In this document: positions 7,875 to 16,898 of the stretch, in pieces | How the letters are laid out: each line of letters opens with the position of its first letter | Position numbering within the stretch: position 1 is the first letter of the stretch | Assembly (NCBI GenBank): GCA_002722055.1 | Contig: PBKD01000014.1 | Location: 80,533 to 144,532 of the forward strand | Direction of reading: 5' to 3' | DNA from: Rhodospirillaceae bacterium | GTDB taxonomy: Bacteria; Pseudomonadota; Alphaproteobacteria; SHVP01 | DNA: 64,000 bases | The notes under the pieces: model-generated | What the model was told of the DNA's origin: nothing | The model's input: the letters and a program-made list of their open reading frames with translations, nothing else | Database searches by the model: none | Program-made: the position numbers and the translations under genes

Positions 7875-8753
7875 TTATTTATTATCAATAATTGAACCTG
7901 GTATAATCTTCCCTTTAATTTTTACTCTTTCACCTTCGTATAATTGATTTGAGTCGTAAATTATAAATGGAAAACCTGAGATCCTATATTTCTTATCATC
8001 CCCTTGGAAAACAAAACCATCAATAATTATATTATAATCAAGAAGGTTAATGTATTTATTTGATAGATTTTCAATTTCAAATGTTTTATACAAATCATCA
8101 TCTAAAGTAAAAACTATCTTTACTATATCACCACTTACAGTTGAAGTAATTGGTGATCTAAATTTAAATACTTGTTTTCCAATTGATATTATATTTTTAT
8201 CTAATTGAGACACTTTTCCTTTAATATAACCGAATGATTGACTGGGTTTTAATTTTATATTTGTAGCTAATATTTTACCTTCTTTCTCATAAAAACCTGA
8301 AACCTCTATCCAATGACCAGGAATTATTTTACTATACCCTCTCAATAAATAGTCTGAAATTATTACCCTTTGACTCAAAATTATAAGCTCAGTTTCACCT
8401 ACATAACTAACTGGCCCTAAAAGTAAATTATCAGACTGTATTTTAACTACTTCAAGATCATCAATATTTTTTTTATAATTTATAATAACATTTTGTCCTA
8501 CTTCAAAAATTTGATTTAGTTCCAAATCATAGTTTTTTTTTCGATTAGAGTTAAATTTATCTTTTTTAAACTCTATACCAGAAACTATTAAAGGCTGAAG
8601 TGTATCAATTATTCCAAAATATATATTTCTTTCAGGATTTCTCTCTAAGATAGTTTTATTTATTTTATCTATCTCTGAACAACTTATAAAAGCAAGTAAA
8701 GATATAATTATAAGTATAAGTTTTTTAAATTTTGAAAATAAGATTTTAATCAA
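7875..8753 (-). CDS. lipoprotein with OB-like repeats (DUF5666-like)
   Basis: A 292-residue envelope protein. The N-terminus is basic, then hydrophobic, ending in a lipobox LLAFISC, so lipidation at the following Cys is likely. The rest shows repeated beta units of the kind seen in DUF5666 proteins: a strand, a central IISIGKQVFKF or LIILSQRVIIS segment, then a G-x-x-V-x-V turn (GHWIEVSGFYEKEGKILATNIKL; GDIVKIVF; GERVKIKGKI). I count about three or four such units. Known members are periplasmic or outer-membrane proteins of unknown role. The start is TTG at 8753; no ATG lies before the signal sequence. It follows the AlkD-like gene by 15 bases. Confidence 0.65.
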   Translation of the reverse strand: MIKILFSKFKKLILIIISLLAFISCSEIDKINKTILERNPERNIYFGIIDTLQPLIVSGIEFKKDKFNSNRKKNYDLELNQIFEVGQNVIINYKKNIDDLEVVKIQSDNLLLGPVSYVGETELIILSQRVIISDYLLRGYSKIIPGHWIEVSGFYEKEGKILATNIKLKPSQSFGYIKGKVSQLDKNIISIGKQVFKFRSPITSTVSGDIVKIVFTLDDDLYKTFEIENLSNKYINLLDYNIIIDGFVFQGDDKKYRISGFPFIIYDSNQLYEGERVKIKGKIIPGSIIDNK

Positions 8754-8768
8754 ATATTTAGCACCAAA

Positions 8769-9533
8769 TTAAATTTTTTTTCTTAGCTTTTTTAACTCTT
8801 CTTTATAAGAATAATTAACTTTTTCCGTTGATGTAGTAAACACTATTGAACTCAAGTTTTTAACATTCTTTTTAATAAATTGATATGTAATTTCGGGGTA
8901 AACATTGTATGATTCTCTTAAGGCCCACCCCAAGCCTCTTTGAACAAAGTAATTTTCATCAAAAATTAAATTTTCAGCAAGGAACAAAATTTTTTGCGCA
9001 CATATTGGATGCAACCTAAGTCTTGAATAATAAAGCAAACTCACAACTGATTGTCTTCTTTCCCAAGGGTTATTTGAACTATTCCATTTTTTTAATTCAG
9101 GATAGATTTTTTCTTTTTCAAACTCTAAACATCTACTATATGAATGGGATAGATTATCTGAGTGAACCCAGTTATCTAACCCAAAAACCCATTTTTTTAT
9201 TACCTTCCAAAACTGAAATAGGATTTTATCATCTTTTATTGACTGTAGCCAAAATAATGGCTGAGAAAGTTCCTCAATTGAAGAGCCCAAATGCCAAACT
9301 TCATCCCAAATATGAATTTGAGAATTCATATCTTTATTTGACCATGAATACCCTTCTTTAAGAAACTTTCTTTGTTTTGCAGTAGGAATACAATAAACAT
9401 TCAATTTTGTTGAAAAATACTTTTTAAGTGATTCTTTTCTGTCTTTATAATCGGAGTTTATATTTGATAAAATTCTTTGAGTTATTTCATCATTTGGTCT
9501 CTGAATCAATTTTTTTACTGTTGTTTCTTCCAA
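8769..9533 (-). CDS. AlkD-like HEAT-repeat protein (DNA alkylation repair family)
   Basis: The 254-residue protein resembles the AlkD/AlkC HEAT-like DNA glycosylase family: helical pairs with WERRQSVVSLLYYSR and YFVQRGLGWALRES, positions where AlkD has its DNA-facing Trp, Asp and Arg residues. AlkD members remove positively charged N3- or N7-alkylated bases without flipping them. Many homologues in bacteria are uncharacterised, so lesion specificity is open. The start is TTG at 9533, overlapping the end of the deacetylase gene by 19 bases; another TTG at 9509 would remove the overlap. It is co-directional with the deacetylase and amidohydrolase genes but has no obvious metabolic link to them. 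Confidence 0.75.
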   Translation of the reverse strand: MEETTVKKLIQRPNDEITQRILSNINSDYKDRKESLKKYFSTKLNVYCIPTAKQRKFLKEGYSWSNKDMNSQIHIWDEVWHLGSSIEELSQPLFWLQSIKDDKILFQFWKVIKKWVFGLDNWVHSDNLSHSYSRCLEFEKEKIYPELKKWNSSNNPWERRQSVVSLLYYSRLRLHPICAQKILFLAENLIFDENYFVQRGLGWALRESYNVYPEITYQFIKKNVKNLSSIVFTTSTEKVNYSYKEELKKLRKKI

Positions 9534-10480
9534 TGTTGCATAATTTCATATCCATTGGCATTCCAGACTTCATTACTTTCTGCAAAATAATTAAGAACAG
9601 TTTCAAGAGCTTTAATTCTATGTGGTTGACCAGATGCCCATGGGTGAATAGTTATTGCCATTATTCTACCACCATAACTTTTGGTTTCTCGAAGAAGAAA
9701 ATTAAACTGATCGATTGCTTGATCAATAAAATCCTGCTCTTTATGTTTATAGTGCAAATAGCACATTGCATCACTTATCCAATGTTGGTGAGGCATTGCT
9801 ATTAAATTTCCGTTTGACGTACTGAATTCGTATGGCATATCATCATTTATCCAATCACAAAAATATTCTATACCATGTTTTGCAATTATATCCGGGGTCT
9901 CCCATGACTCTGATCTACTAGGAGACCACCACCCCTTAAGCTTTTTATTTGAAATTTTTTCTAAAGATTCTATAGCTAATTTTATATTCTCAACTTCTTT
10001 TTGATAATCTAAACCAGTATAACTTAGATGAGACATATTTATTCCATGACCAATGATTTCCCAGTTTCTTTCATTAACATAATCCACAAGATATGGGTAT
10101 CTCTGTGCTACTTCAGAATTAAAAGCAACCGTTACATTTCTAAAACCCGCAGATTCAATTGCTTTTGAAACTCTAAAAAAGCCTACTCGGTTTCCATAAT
10201 CCCTTAAGGTATAATGCCTTAAATCAGGATATGAGGTAACAGTACCACCTAGAGCTTTAAATGGTTTTGCAGGCATATCTAAAGGAAAAAATTCTAATGC
10301 AACATTTATCCATAAAGCAATTTTTTTTTCAGAGGGCCAATTAATATGTTTTCTATCCTTAAGTAAAGACCATTTGTACCTTTTATGATCCATACCATAT
10401 GATCTATGCGGATATATAAAATATTCCTCATTTAAAGTTTCACCTTTATTTTCTTTTTGTTCAATTGGTGGCCTGCTCAT
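9515..10480 (-). CDS. polysaccharide-deacetylase-fold hydrolase, PuuE allantoinase-like (copy 2)
   Basis: A 321-residue member of the carbohydrate esterase 4 (NodB) fold, closest in layout to PuuE, the metal-independent allantoinase that opens the hydantoin ring of allantoin. Segments typical of this group are YTLRDYGNRVGFFRV, WEIIGHGINMSHLSY, GWWSPSRSESWETPD and ITIHPWASGQPHR. It is a diverged paralogue of the gene immediately upstream: the NRVG, HGI and H-P/H-A blocks line up. The six-base gap between the pair suggests a single transcript and possibly a heteromeric or sequential pair. The substrate, a hydantoin or other cyclic amide, is inferred from the family and the adjacent amidohydrolase. 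Confidence 0.78.
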   Translation of the reverse strand: MSRPPIEQKENKGETLNEEYFIYPHRSYGMDHKRYKWSLLKDRKHINWPSEKKIALWINVALEFFPLDMPAKPFKALGGTVTSYPDLRHYTLRDYGNRVGFFRVSKAIESAGFRNVTVAFNSEVAQRYPYLVDYVNERNWEIIGHGINMSHLSYTGLDYQKEVENIKLAIESLEKISNKKLKGWWSPSRSESWETPDIIAKHGIEYFCDWINDDMPYEFSTSNGNLIAMPHQHWISDAMCYLHYKHKEQDFIDQAIDQFNFLLRETKSYGGRIMAITIHPWASGQPHRIKALETVLNYFAESNEVWNANGYEIMQHWKKQQ

Positions 10481-10486
10481 TATTAT

Positions 10487-11407
10487 CTATCTCTTATAGT
10501 TTTTATTAAATTTATCAATCGCAGCTATATATTCATCATAATAATTTGAATAAAAATATTCTGCTATCTCTTTACCTGTAGTTACCCAAACATCTTTATG
10601 GGAAGTTATATACTCTAGCGCTTGATCAAATGCGGCTAACCTATGTCCTTGTGCTACAGCATAAGCATGTAGAGGTATACACATTACTGTTCCTGAGTCA
10701 TCACCATCTAAAAGCAATCTATCAAAGTTAGCTTTTAGCATTTTAGCATAATGCCTAGGAGGCATCATGTAAGAATTATAGACAATTATATCATTCATTT
10801 CTAAAGAATATGGAATAGAAATAAATTTTCCATTCCTAACATTAACTGGAAAAGGTTGATCATCAATAAATAAGTCACACGTATAGAGTATATTTCTATG
10901 AGCTAATAGATCCATAGTTTTTTCAGTATGAGTAAGTGCTGGAGCTAAGTAACCTGCTATCGTTTGACCAGTATGTTTTCTAACATTTTCAATAGAGTCA
11001 TCTATTATCTTTAATTCTTGTTCCTCAGTCATAGTGTAAGAATATCTGGTATTATAAATTCCATGAGAGAAAAACTCCCAACCTCTATCTTTACATGCTT
11101 CAATGATTTCTGGATGATGGTCTAATAGGGCAACACTTAACGAAATTGAACCTCTTACTTTATATTTATCCATTACCTCCATCATTCTCCAGTGACCAAC
11201 ACGATTCCCATGATCTCTTTCGGAGTATGGAACAATATCTGGTATAGGCTTAGCCCAAGGTGTTCTTAGAGGATTGCTAGGGGGATCAATTTCATAATAT
11301 TCAATATTGGGAGCCACCCAAAATGCTAATTTTGCACCGTTTGGCCACCTTAATTTAGGTCTATGATCCCAAGGCAAAAAATCATATAATTTTAAATCTT
11401 TTTTCAA
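10487..11407 (-). CDS. polysaccharide-deacetylase-fold hydrolase, PuuE allantoinase-like (copy 1)
   Basis: At 306 residues this matches the PuuE-type deacetylase fold: SERDHGNRVGHWRMMEVMD near the start, WEFFSHGIYNTRYSYTM (the conserved His-Gly block), YLAPALTHTEKTMDLLA and CIPLHAYAVAQGHRL. Related proteins hydrolyse cyclic amides such as allantoin. It lies 37 bases after the cysteine amidohydrolase gene and six bases before its paralogue. The start is TTG at 11407, with a GAGGA site seven bases upstream, and no ATG precedes the conserved region. Which ring compound it opens cannot be told. Confidence 0.78.
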   Translation of the reverse strand: MKKDLKLYDFLPWDHRPKLRWPNGAKLAFWVAPNIEYYEIDPPSNPLRTPWAKPIPDIVPYSERDHGNRVGHWRMMEVMDKYKVRGSISLSVALLDHHPEIIEACKDRGWEFFSHGIYNTRYSYTMTEEQELKIIDDSIENVRKHTGQTIAGYLAPALTHTEKTMDLLAHRNILYTCDLFIDDQPFPVNVRNGKFISIPYSLEMNDIIVYNSYMMPPRHYAKMLKANFDRLLLDGDDSGTVMCIPLHAYAVAQGHRLAAFDQALEYITSHKDVWVTTGKEIAEYFYSNYYDEYIAAIDKFNKNYKR

Positions 11408-11444
11408 AGAAAATTCCTCATTTACAAATTACAAAAAAAACTTA

Positions 11445-12107
11445 TTACAAATTTTGCAGATAATTACTCACTTCTTGATAAGTTTCCACATCACCATATT
11501 TTAATTGCATATCTACTAAATTTGAAAAATGTGGTATTTCATGTTTATCTGCTACACATTCCTCAGGAATAATTGTTTTATATCCCCGCGACAGTGAGTC
11601 AACACAAGTAGCTCTAATACACCCAGATGTTGAGCCTCCAGTAATAATAACTGTATCTATTTTGTGCCAAATACATAGGGACTGCAGAGGAGTTTCAAAA
11701 AATGCTGACGGCATCCTTTTTAAATAAAAAATATCTTTGTTTGGATCAATAGTTAATCTATCATCAAGTTCATTTCTTTCACTACCAATTTTTATATTTT
11801 GCAAACTATCAGGGGTATCTGTCCTTGTTCCCCAGACACCTGCATCTTCACCCGAATCTAAGTAGCCCACATGCGTCCAAACAACAGGAACATTTTTTTT
11901 TCGACACAATTCAGAAAGGTTACTAATATATTCTAACTGTCTAGGGTCTGTTTCGTAGGCTGTTTTGAAAAGATCTGTTCTTGTATAGGCTTTTTGGAGA
12001 TCTACGTTAACTAAAATTGGCTTTTTTCCAAAACCAAACTTAGCTCTGCTAGAATTTGACTTAACATTTAAGTAGTACTGTCTTGGAGTTAAATCTGATT
12101 TTTCCAT
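11445..12107 (-). CDS. isochorismatase-family cysteine amidohydrolase (N-carbamoylsarcosine amidase-like)
   Basis: A 220-residue cysteine hydrolase. The catalytic triad is visible: Asp in ILVNVDLQKAYT, Lys in FYLKRMPSAFFET, and Cys in GGSTSGCIRATCVDS, with the preceding S-T-S-G giving the family cis-peptide. The T-S-G-C-I-R-A-T form and the R-M-P-S-A-F-F-x-T loop are typical of N-carbamoylsarcosine amidase and related amidohydrolases rather than true isochorismatase. Such enzymes release ammonia and carbon dioxide from carbamoyl compounds, which would fit a role after ring opening by the two PuuE-like hydrolases downstream. ATG at 12107. Upstream lies korB, with a 79-base gap. Confidence 0.82.
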   Translation of the reverse strand: MEKSDLTPRQYYLNVKSNSSRAKFGFGKKPILVNVDLQKAYTRTDLFKTAYETDPRQLEYISNLSELCRKKNVPVVWTHVGYLDSGEDAGVWGTRTDTPDSLQNIKIGSERNELDDRLTIDPNKDIFYLKRMPSAFFETPLQSLCIWHKIDTVIITGGSTSGCIRATCVDSLSRGYKTIIPEECVADKHEIPHFSNLVDMQLKYGDVETYQEVSNYLQNL

Positions 12108-12186
12108 AATACCCTTCCATGTATTAACTTAAACTGATTATCTCATATATACAAAAAAATTCAAAATAAATATTTTATATAAAGGT

Positions 12187-13200
12187 TTAAACCTTCCAGG
12201 TATAACCTGAGTTTATAATATCATTTATTTTGAGATTAGGTTTATCCTCATTAGCTTGCTTTTCTTGATCCGAAATCAGTTGATCATAAGTCTCAATGGG
12301 ATCACAATAAATGACACCTACAGCCACAGGCAAATCAGGGGAATCCATTGATGCCAAAAGATTTGCGAGTGTCCTGTCTTTTTCATTATGAACTAATAAA
12401 TCTGATTCAGTGTATTTTTCTCCTAGTTCAACAGAAGTTAACTCAAGAGAGTTTTTTTTAATTATTAAACCTTTATTTCTATCCTTTCCATATATTAATG
12501 GCTTGCCGTCTTCTAACTTAATCTGCTTTTCAGCTGAAACATCTTTTGCAGTGAAGCCATCAAATACACCATCATTATATACAATACAGTTTTGAAAAAT
12601 CTCAACAAGAGATGTTCCTGTGTGCTTATGTGCTCTGGAAAAAACCATAGGAAGATGCTTTTGATCAGTATCTAATGAACGAGCAATAAACCTTGCTCCT
12701 GCACCAAGCGCTAATTGAACGGCAGATATAGGACTTTCTAAAGATCCAGAAGGGGTAGAGGGAGATCGAGTGCCAATTCTGGATGTAGGCGAATACTGCC
12801 CTTTCGTTAACCCATATATTTCATTATTAAAAATTAATAATTGTAAATTTACGTTTCTTCTCAAAACATGGATCAAGTGATTACCTCCAATAGACAGCAT
12901 ATCTCCATCTCCACCAACAACCCAAACATCTAAGTCTGGGTTAGCAATTTTAATCCCAGTTGCAAAAGCAGGGGCTCGGCCATGAATAGTATGAAAACCA
13001 AATGTTGACATATAATATGGAAATCTTGCTGCGCATCCAATTCCTGAAACAAAAACAACCTCTTCTTTTTTGACGCCTAAATCAGGCATAGTTCTCTGTA
13101 GTGCTTTGAGAATTGCATAATCCCCGCAACCAGGGCACCATCTGACCTCTTGATCAGATGCAAAATCGTTTGCTTTTAATTTTTCAGGTTGTACATTCAT
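12187..13200 (-). CDS. korB: 2-oxoacid:ferredoxin oxidoreductase, beta subunit
   Basis: The thiamine-diphosphate-binding beta subunit (337 residues) of a two-subunit 2-oxoacid:ferredoxin oxidoreductase, which oxidatively decarboxylates 2-oxoglutarate or pyruvate to the acyl-CoA and reduces ferredoxin. Evidence is WCPGCGDYAIL near the start, VVFVSGIGCAARFP, and the ThDP motif VVGGDGDMLSIGGNH followed by IFNNEIYGLTKGQYSPTS. It begins three bases after the alpha subunit stop. No ferredoxin gene is in the window. 2-Oxoglutarate is the commoner substrate for this two-subunit type in alphaproteobacteria, but pyruvate or branched 2-oxoacids are possible. Confidence 0.92.
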   Translation of the reverse strand: MNVQPEKLKANDFASDQEVRWCPGCGDYAILKALQRTMPDLGVKKEEVVFVSGIGCAARFPYYMSTFGFHTIHGRAPAFATGIKIANPDLDVWVVGGDGDMLSIGGNHLIHVLRRNVNLQLLIFNNEIYGLTKGQYSPTSRIGTRSPSTPSGSLESPISAVQLALGAGARFIARSLDTDQKHLPMVFSRAHKHTGTSLVEIFQNCIVYNDGVFDGFTAKDVSAEKQIKLEDGKPLIYGKDRNKGLIIKKNSLELTSVELGEKYTESDLLVHNEKDRTLANLLASMDSPDLPVAVGVIYCDPIETYDQLISDQEKQANEDKPNLKINDIINSGYTWKV

Positions 13201-13202
13201 AT

Positions 13203-15074
13203 TTAACCTTTCATTCTTGCTTTAATTGCTTCTTCAATTTCTGAAATTTTAAATGGTTTTCCCTCTACTTTATTTAATCCAATTGCAGGTACCAAATATT
13301 CTGCTCGAAGTATACTTACCAATTGACCTGCGTTCATTTCAGGAACAAGTATGTATTTAAAAGAACGAAGTATATCACCAAGATTTTTTGGGAAAGGAGA
13401 TATATAAGTTAAATGTATCTGTGCCACTGAGTAACCTTTATTTCTTGAATTAAATACTGCCCGATTTATTGGTCCAAATGTTGAGCCCCAACCAATTACT
13501 ACTAACTCATCTTTTTCATCACCTTCTTCAAATTCTTGCAAAGGAATAAATTCAGATATTCCTTTTATTTTCCCTATTCTTGCATCAGTCATTTTTTGGT
13601 GATTATCAGCATCATATGATATGTGACCGCTATCATAGGATTTTTCTATACCACCTATTCTATGTTCAAGACCAGGAGTGCCAGGTATTGCCCAATTACG
13701 GGCAAGAGTCTCTTTATCTCTAAAAAATGGATGGAAACCCTCAGGATTAGAAATATGATTAACAGGAAATTCCTTTATTTTATCTAAATCAGGTATCTGC
13801 CAAGGCTCTGTTGAATTACTAAGATACCCATCAGTTAGAAGCATCACTGGTGTCATAAATTTTACAGCTAACCTTACTGCCTCAATGCTAACCCGGAAAC
13901 AATCGCCTGGAGATTTAGTAGCTAAAACAACCAATGGCGCATCAGCATTCCTTCCATAAACTGCTTGAAATAAGTCTGATTGCTCAGTCTTTGTTGGGAG
14001 ACCAGTTGAAGGTCCTGCCCTTTGAGAATTTACAATTATCAATGGTAATTCTGTACTAATTGCAAGACCAATTGCCTCACCCTTTAATGCAATTCCGGGA
14101 CCAGAACTTGATGTAATCCCCAATGAACCAGCATATGATGCTCCAATTGCTGAACAGATTGCAGCTATCTCATCTTCAGCCTGAAATGTTGTTACAGATA
14201 AAGATTTTAAATTTGATAATATATGCAATAAAGGTGAAGCCGGCGTTATTGGGTATGAACCAAAAAAAATTTTAAGATTACACTTCTGAGCTCCTACTAT
14301 TAGACCCCAAGCAATTGCTTCTGCACCAGAAATATTTCTATATGTACCTGGATCTACCTTTGCAGCGGGAACATTATATTTTGATATATCTCCTGAAATT
14401 TCAGCTGTTTCTCCAAAAGCATGGCCAGCATTCAATGCAGCTACATTGGCAGAGGCAATGTTTGGTACTTTCATAAACTTCTTTTCAAGCCAGTCTGTAG
14501 TTTCTTTTCTACTTCTTCCATACATCCAATAAACAAGACCTAATGTCCATAGGTTTTTACACCTAAGAGAGTCCTTTTTACCTAGACCAAACTCCTTAAC
14601 ACACTCCATAGTCAAACCAGATATATCAATTTTAAGAAGCCTGAAACCTTCTAAGGAAGTATCATTAAGTGGGTTAGTATCAAAACCTGCTCTTTTAATA
14701 TTTCTATCAGAGAAAGAGCCAGTATCTAAAATAATTAAACCACCTTTTTTTAAACTCGATTTTTCAACCATTAAAGCGGCAGGATTCATGGCAACTAATA
14801 CGTCCAATTCATCGCCAGCAGTTAAAATCTTTTTTTGACCAAAATGGATTTGAAAAGATGATACACCAAAAGTAGTCCCTACCGGTGCTCTTATTTCTGC
14901 TGGAAAATCAGGAAATGTGCTAAGATCATTTCCAGCAACCGCACTAGCATTAGTGAATTGACCTCCAGTAAGTTGCATACCGTCACCAGAGTCACCTGCA
15001 AACCTAATAACCACAGAATCAAGGTGTTCTGATGGTAACACATCATTTTGTTTTATTGGTTCATTAACAACCAT
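13203..15074 (-). CDS. korA: 2-oxoacid:ferredoxin oxidoreductase, fused gamma-alpha subunit
   Basis: About 623 residues. The N-terminal gamma domain (roughly 20-210) has VVIRFAGDSGDGMQLTGGQ, and the alpha domain follows with SYPITPASPLLHIL, FQAEDEIAAICSAIGASYAG, TSSSGPGIALKGEAIGLA and PTKTEQSDLFQAVYG, all standard for KorA. It makes the heterotetrameric oxidoreductase with the beta subunit encoded directly downstream. I chose ATG at 15074, with GAAGGA upstream; a TTG one codon earlier is also open. The gene is 77 bases downstream of the ferredoxin-NADP reductase, so electrons from 2-oxoacid oxidation may be passed through ferredoxin to NADP. Confidence 0.93.
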   Translation of the reverse strand: MVVNEPIKQNDVLPSEHLDSVVIRFAGDSGDGMQLTGGQFTNASAVAGNDLSTFPDFPAEIRAPVGTTFGVSSFQIHFGQKKILTAGDELDVLVAMNPAALMVEKSSLKKGGLIILDTGSFSDRNIKRAGFDTNPLNDTSLEGFRLLKIDISGLTMECVKEFGLGKKDSLRCKNLWTLGLVYWMYGRSRKETTDWLEKKFMKVPNIASANVAALNAGHAFGETAEISGDISKYNVPAAKVDPGTYRNISGAEAIAWGLIVGAQKCNLKIFFGSYPITPASPLLHILSNLKSLSVTTFQAEDEIAAICSAIGASYAGSLGITSSSGPGIALKGEAIGLAISTELPLIIVNSQRAGPSTGLPTKTEQSDLFQAVYGRNADAPLVVLATKSPGDCFRVSIEAVRLAVKFMTPVMLLTDGYLSNSTEPWQIPDLDKIKEFPVNHISNPEGFHPFFRDKETLARNWAIPGTPGLEHRIGGIEKSYDSGHISYDADNHQKMTDARIGKIKGISEFIPLQEFEEGDEKDELVVIGWGSTFGPINRAVFNSRNKGYSVAQIHLTYISPFPKNLGDILRSFKYILVPEMNAGQLVSILRAEYLVPAIGLNKVEGKPFKISEIEEAIKARMKG

Positions 15075-15151
15075 CAAATTTTCCTTCTCAAAACAAAAAA
15101 CCGCGCAAAATTAGGAATGATTTAATAACTATAAATAATAAAACTTTAAAT

Positions 15152-16471
15152 TTATTTGTAAAACACAACATCTAACATATCATCAATTTTCTCAAATTTT
15201 TTTCTTGGAGCACCATTAACTCCAGCAGAAATCTCAGCATTATCAATTAATTTCCACCCCTCAAAACTGACATACTTGATACCCTTCTCTTTAAGTATAC
15301 TAATAAAGGCTTTTCTTCCAGGTTTCCTCCCACCTTCGATAAAATCATTTTCAATATAATTAGCAACTAAAACTCCATCTGGTCGATTTGTAGAAATCAC
15401 ACCACTTGGACCTCTTTTGATCCAACCAACAGCATATACACCGTCTTCAACTCTACCATTATTGTTAGAGATTACAAAATCTGTACTATTAAATGGCAAC
15501 CCTTTTACTGGTATTGATCGATAACCTATTGCTGGTATTACTAATCCGCATTCTATTTCAAGATACTCACCTGTTGATTCTAGTTTACCATTATTTAGAA
15601 AAGTCTTTTCCATTTGTATTCCCTCAACTTTTTTGTTGCCTAGAATTTTTTTTGGCTTATACCAGAAAGGAAAATGCACTCGCTTGCTTGAATCAGAAAT
15701 CTTATTGTTTGAAAACGCTTGTAAAGTTTTCAAATTTTTTTCTTTTAATCTTTGATCCCTTTTATCATCTAGTAATCCAACTTCTAATGGAAGTTGATTT
15801 GAATCTACAATTGCAACTGCATCCTCTAGCTCTCCCATCTCACGTAACTCTACATTTGTAAACTTTGCCTCAATTGGACCTCGCCTACCAAAAACAAATA
15901 CATCTGTTATTGAAGAATTTTCAATATCTCTAAGAGCATATTCAGGAATGTCCGACTCACACATTTCTTTTCGGTTTTTTACAAGGACTCTCGCTATATC
16001 AATAGCTACATTTCCATTTCCAATAATAATAACATTTTTTGTTTTTAAATTTGGTTTTAAATTTACAAAATTGGGATGAGCATTATACCACCCTACAAAT
16101 GAAGCTGAACCAATCACCCCTGGAAGATCAGAACCTTGAATATTTAATTGACTATCAGAGTCTGCACCTGTAGCTATAATTATTACATCATATATATTTT
16201 TTAACTCTGTTATGGAAATACTGTTACCAATATGAACGTTACCAAAAAAATGGCAAGATTCATTCAAGGCAGTTTTTTCAAAAGATTTGATAACTTTTTT
16301 TGTTGTTTGATGGTCAGGAGCTACACCTGCTCGAATTAAACCATAAGGTGTTGGTAAAAAATCGATAATATCAATCTCACAATTTAATTTTTTTTTAAGC
16401 AAAGAATCAGCAGCATAGAAACCCGCTGGACCAGCACCAATAACTGCAACTGAAATTTTTGAAATACCCAC
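15152..16471 (-). CDS. ferredoxin-NADP+ reductase, adrenodoxin-reductase type
   Basis: The 439-residue flavoprotein matches the adrenodoxin reductase/FprA group. It has the FAD dinucleotide motif VAVIGAGPAGFYAAD, TPYGLIRAGVAPDHQTTK, the NADP motif VIIIGNGNVAIDIARVL, the domain-linking VFGRRGPIEAKFTNVELREM, and the C-terminal VYAVGWIKRGPSGVISTNR. These enzymes shuttle electrons between NADPH and ferredoxin in the cytoplasm. Its position directly upstream of korA-korB suggests the reverse direction here: ferredoxin reduced by the oxidoreductase feeding NADPH formation. The start is GTG at 16471, just after a G-rich ribosome site (GGGGGG). Confidence 0.92.
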   Translation of the reverse strand: MGISKISVAVIGAGPAGFYAADSLLKKKLNCEIDIIDFLPTPYGLIRAGVAPDHQTTKKVIKSFEKTALNESCHFFGNVHIGNSISITELKNIYDVIIIATGADSDSQLNIQGSDLPGVIGSASFVGWYNAHPNFVNLKPNLKTKNVIIIGNGNVAIDIARVLVKNRKEMCESDIPEYALRDIENSSITDVFVFGRRGPIEAKFTNVELREMGELEDAVAIVDSNQLPLEVGLLDDKRDQRLKEKNLKTLQAFSNNKISDSSKRVHFPFWYKPKKILGNKKVEGIQMEKTFLNNGKLESTGEYLEIECGLVIPAIGYRSIPVKGLPFNSTDFVISNNNGRVEDGVYAVGWIKRGPSGVISTNRPDGVLVANYIENDFIEGGRKPGRKAFISILKEKGIKYVSFEGWKLIDNAEISAGVNGAPRKKFEKIDDMLDVVFYK

Positions 16472-16556
16472 ATCACCCCCCAGTATTTTAAAAATATATA
16501 TTTAAATGAATAATTATTTAAAATTCCATATTCATAGACTATTTAAAAAACAAAAA

Positions 16557-16805
16557 TTAGATTTTTAAAATATCTCTCCCTCTTTCTGTTAATTTACAAA
16601 TTAACCAATCTGGTTTTACAGGATTTTTAAACCACGGTTTAGCATATCCCTTTTCTATACAAGATTTAATAGTCTTCTCACTAATTTTACTTCCATCTTC
16701 ATTAAAAATTGGTAATTTCCCACCTGGCTGGTCTAATCCTCTCACAAGGTATCTTTTTTGAGCTTCAGACAAAAAAATAGTTGATGAAGATTGCTTATTT
16801 ATCAT
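16557..16805 (-). CDS. small winged-helix-like protein, unknown
   Basis: An 82-residue protein I cannot name. It is hydrophilic and probably globular: an N-terminal helix (LSEAQKRYLVRGLDQPG), a middle SEKTIKSCIEKGYAKPWF and a closing CKLTERGRDIL, the last resembling the wing-to-helix end of small winged-helix proteins (L-T-x-x-G). DNA binding is therefore possible but unproven. It stands alone on the minus strand, 85 bases upstream of the reductase start, and diverges from the ADP-ribosylglycohydrolase gene. Confidence 0.6.
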   Translation of the reverse strand: MINKQSSSTIFLSEAQKRYLVRGLDQPGGKLPIFNEDGSKISEKTIKSCIEKGYAKPWFKNPVKPDWLICKLTERGRDILKI

Positions 16806-16898
16806 TATAATAATTTAAACTAGCTTATAAATTAAACCAAGCCCTGATCTAGTAGATTATAGATTAATATAGTATTTATTGTTTTTTAAGGGTTTTTT

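Noticed and set aside
9428-9805. A 125-codon plus-strand frame across the AlkD-like and deacetylase genes
   Set aside because: It lies opposite two genes with clear family motifs and its translation has low-complexity hydrophobic composition without a family pattern.
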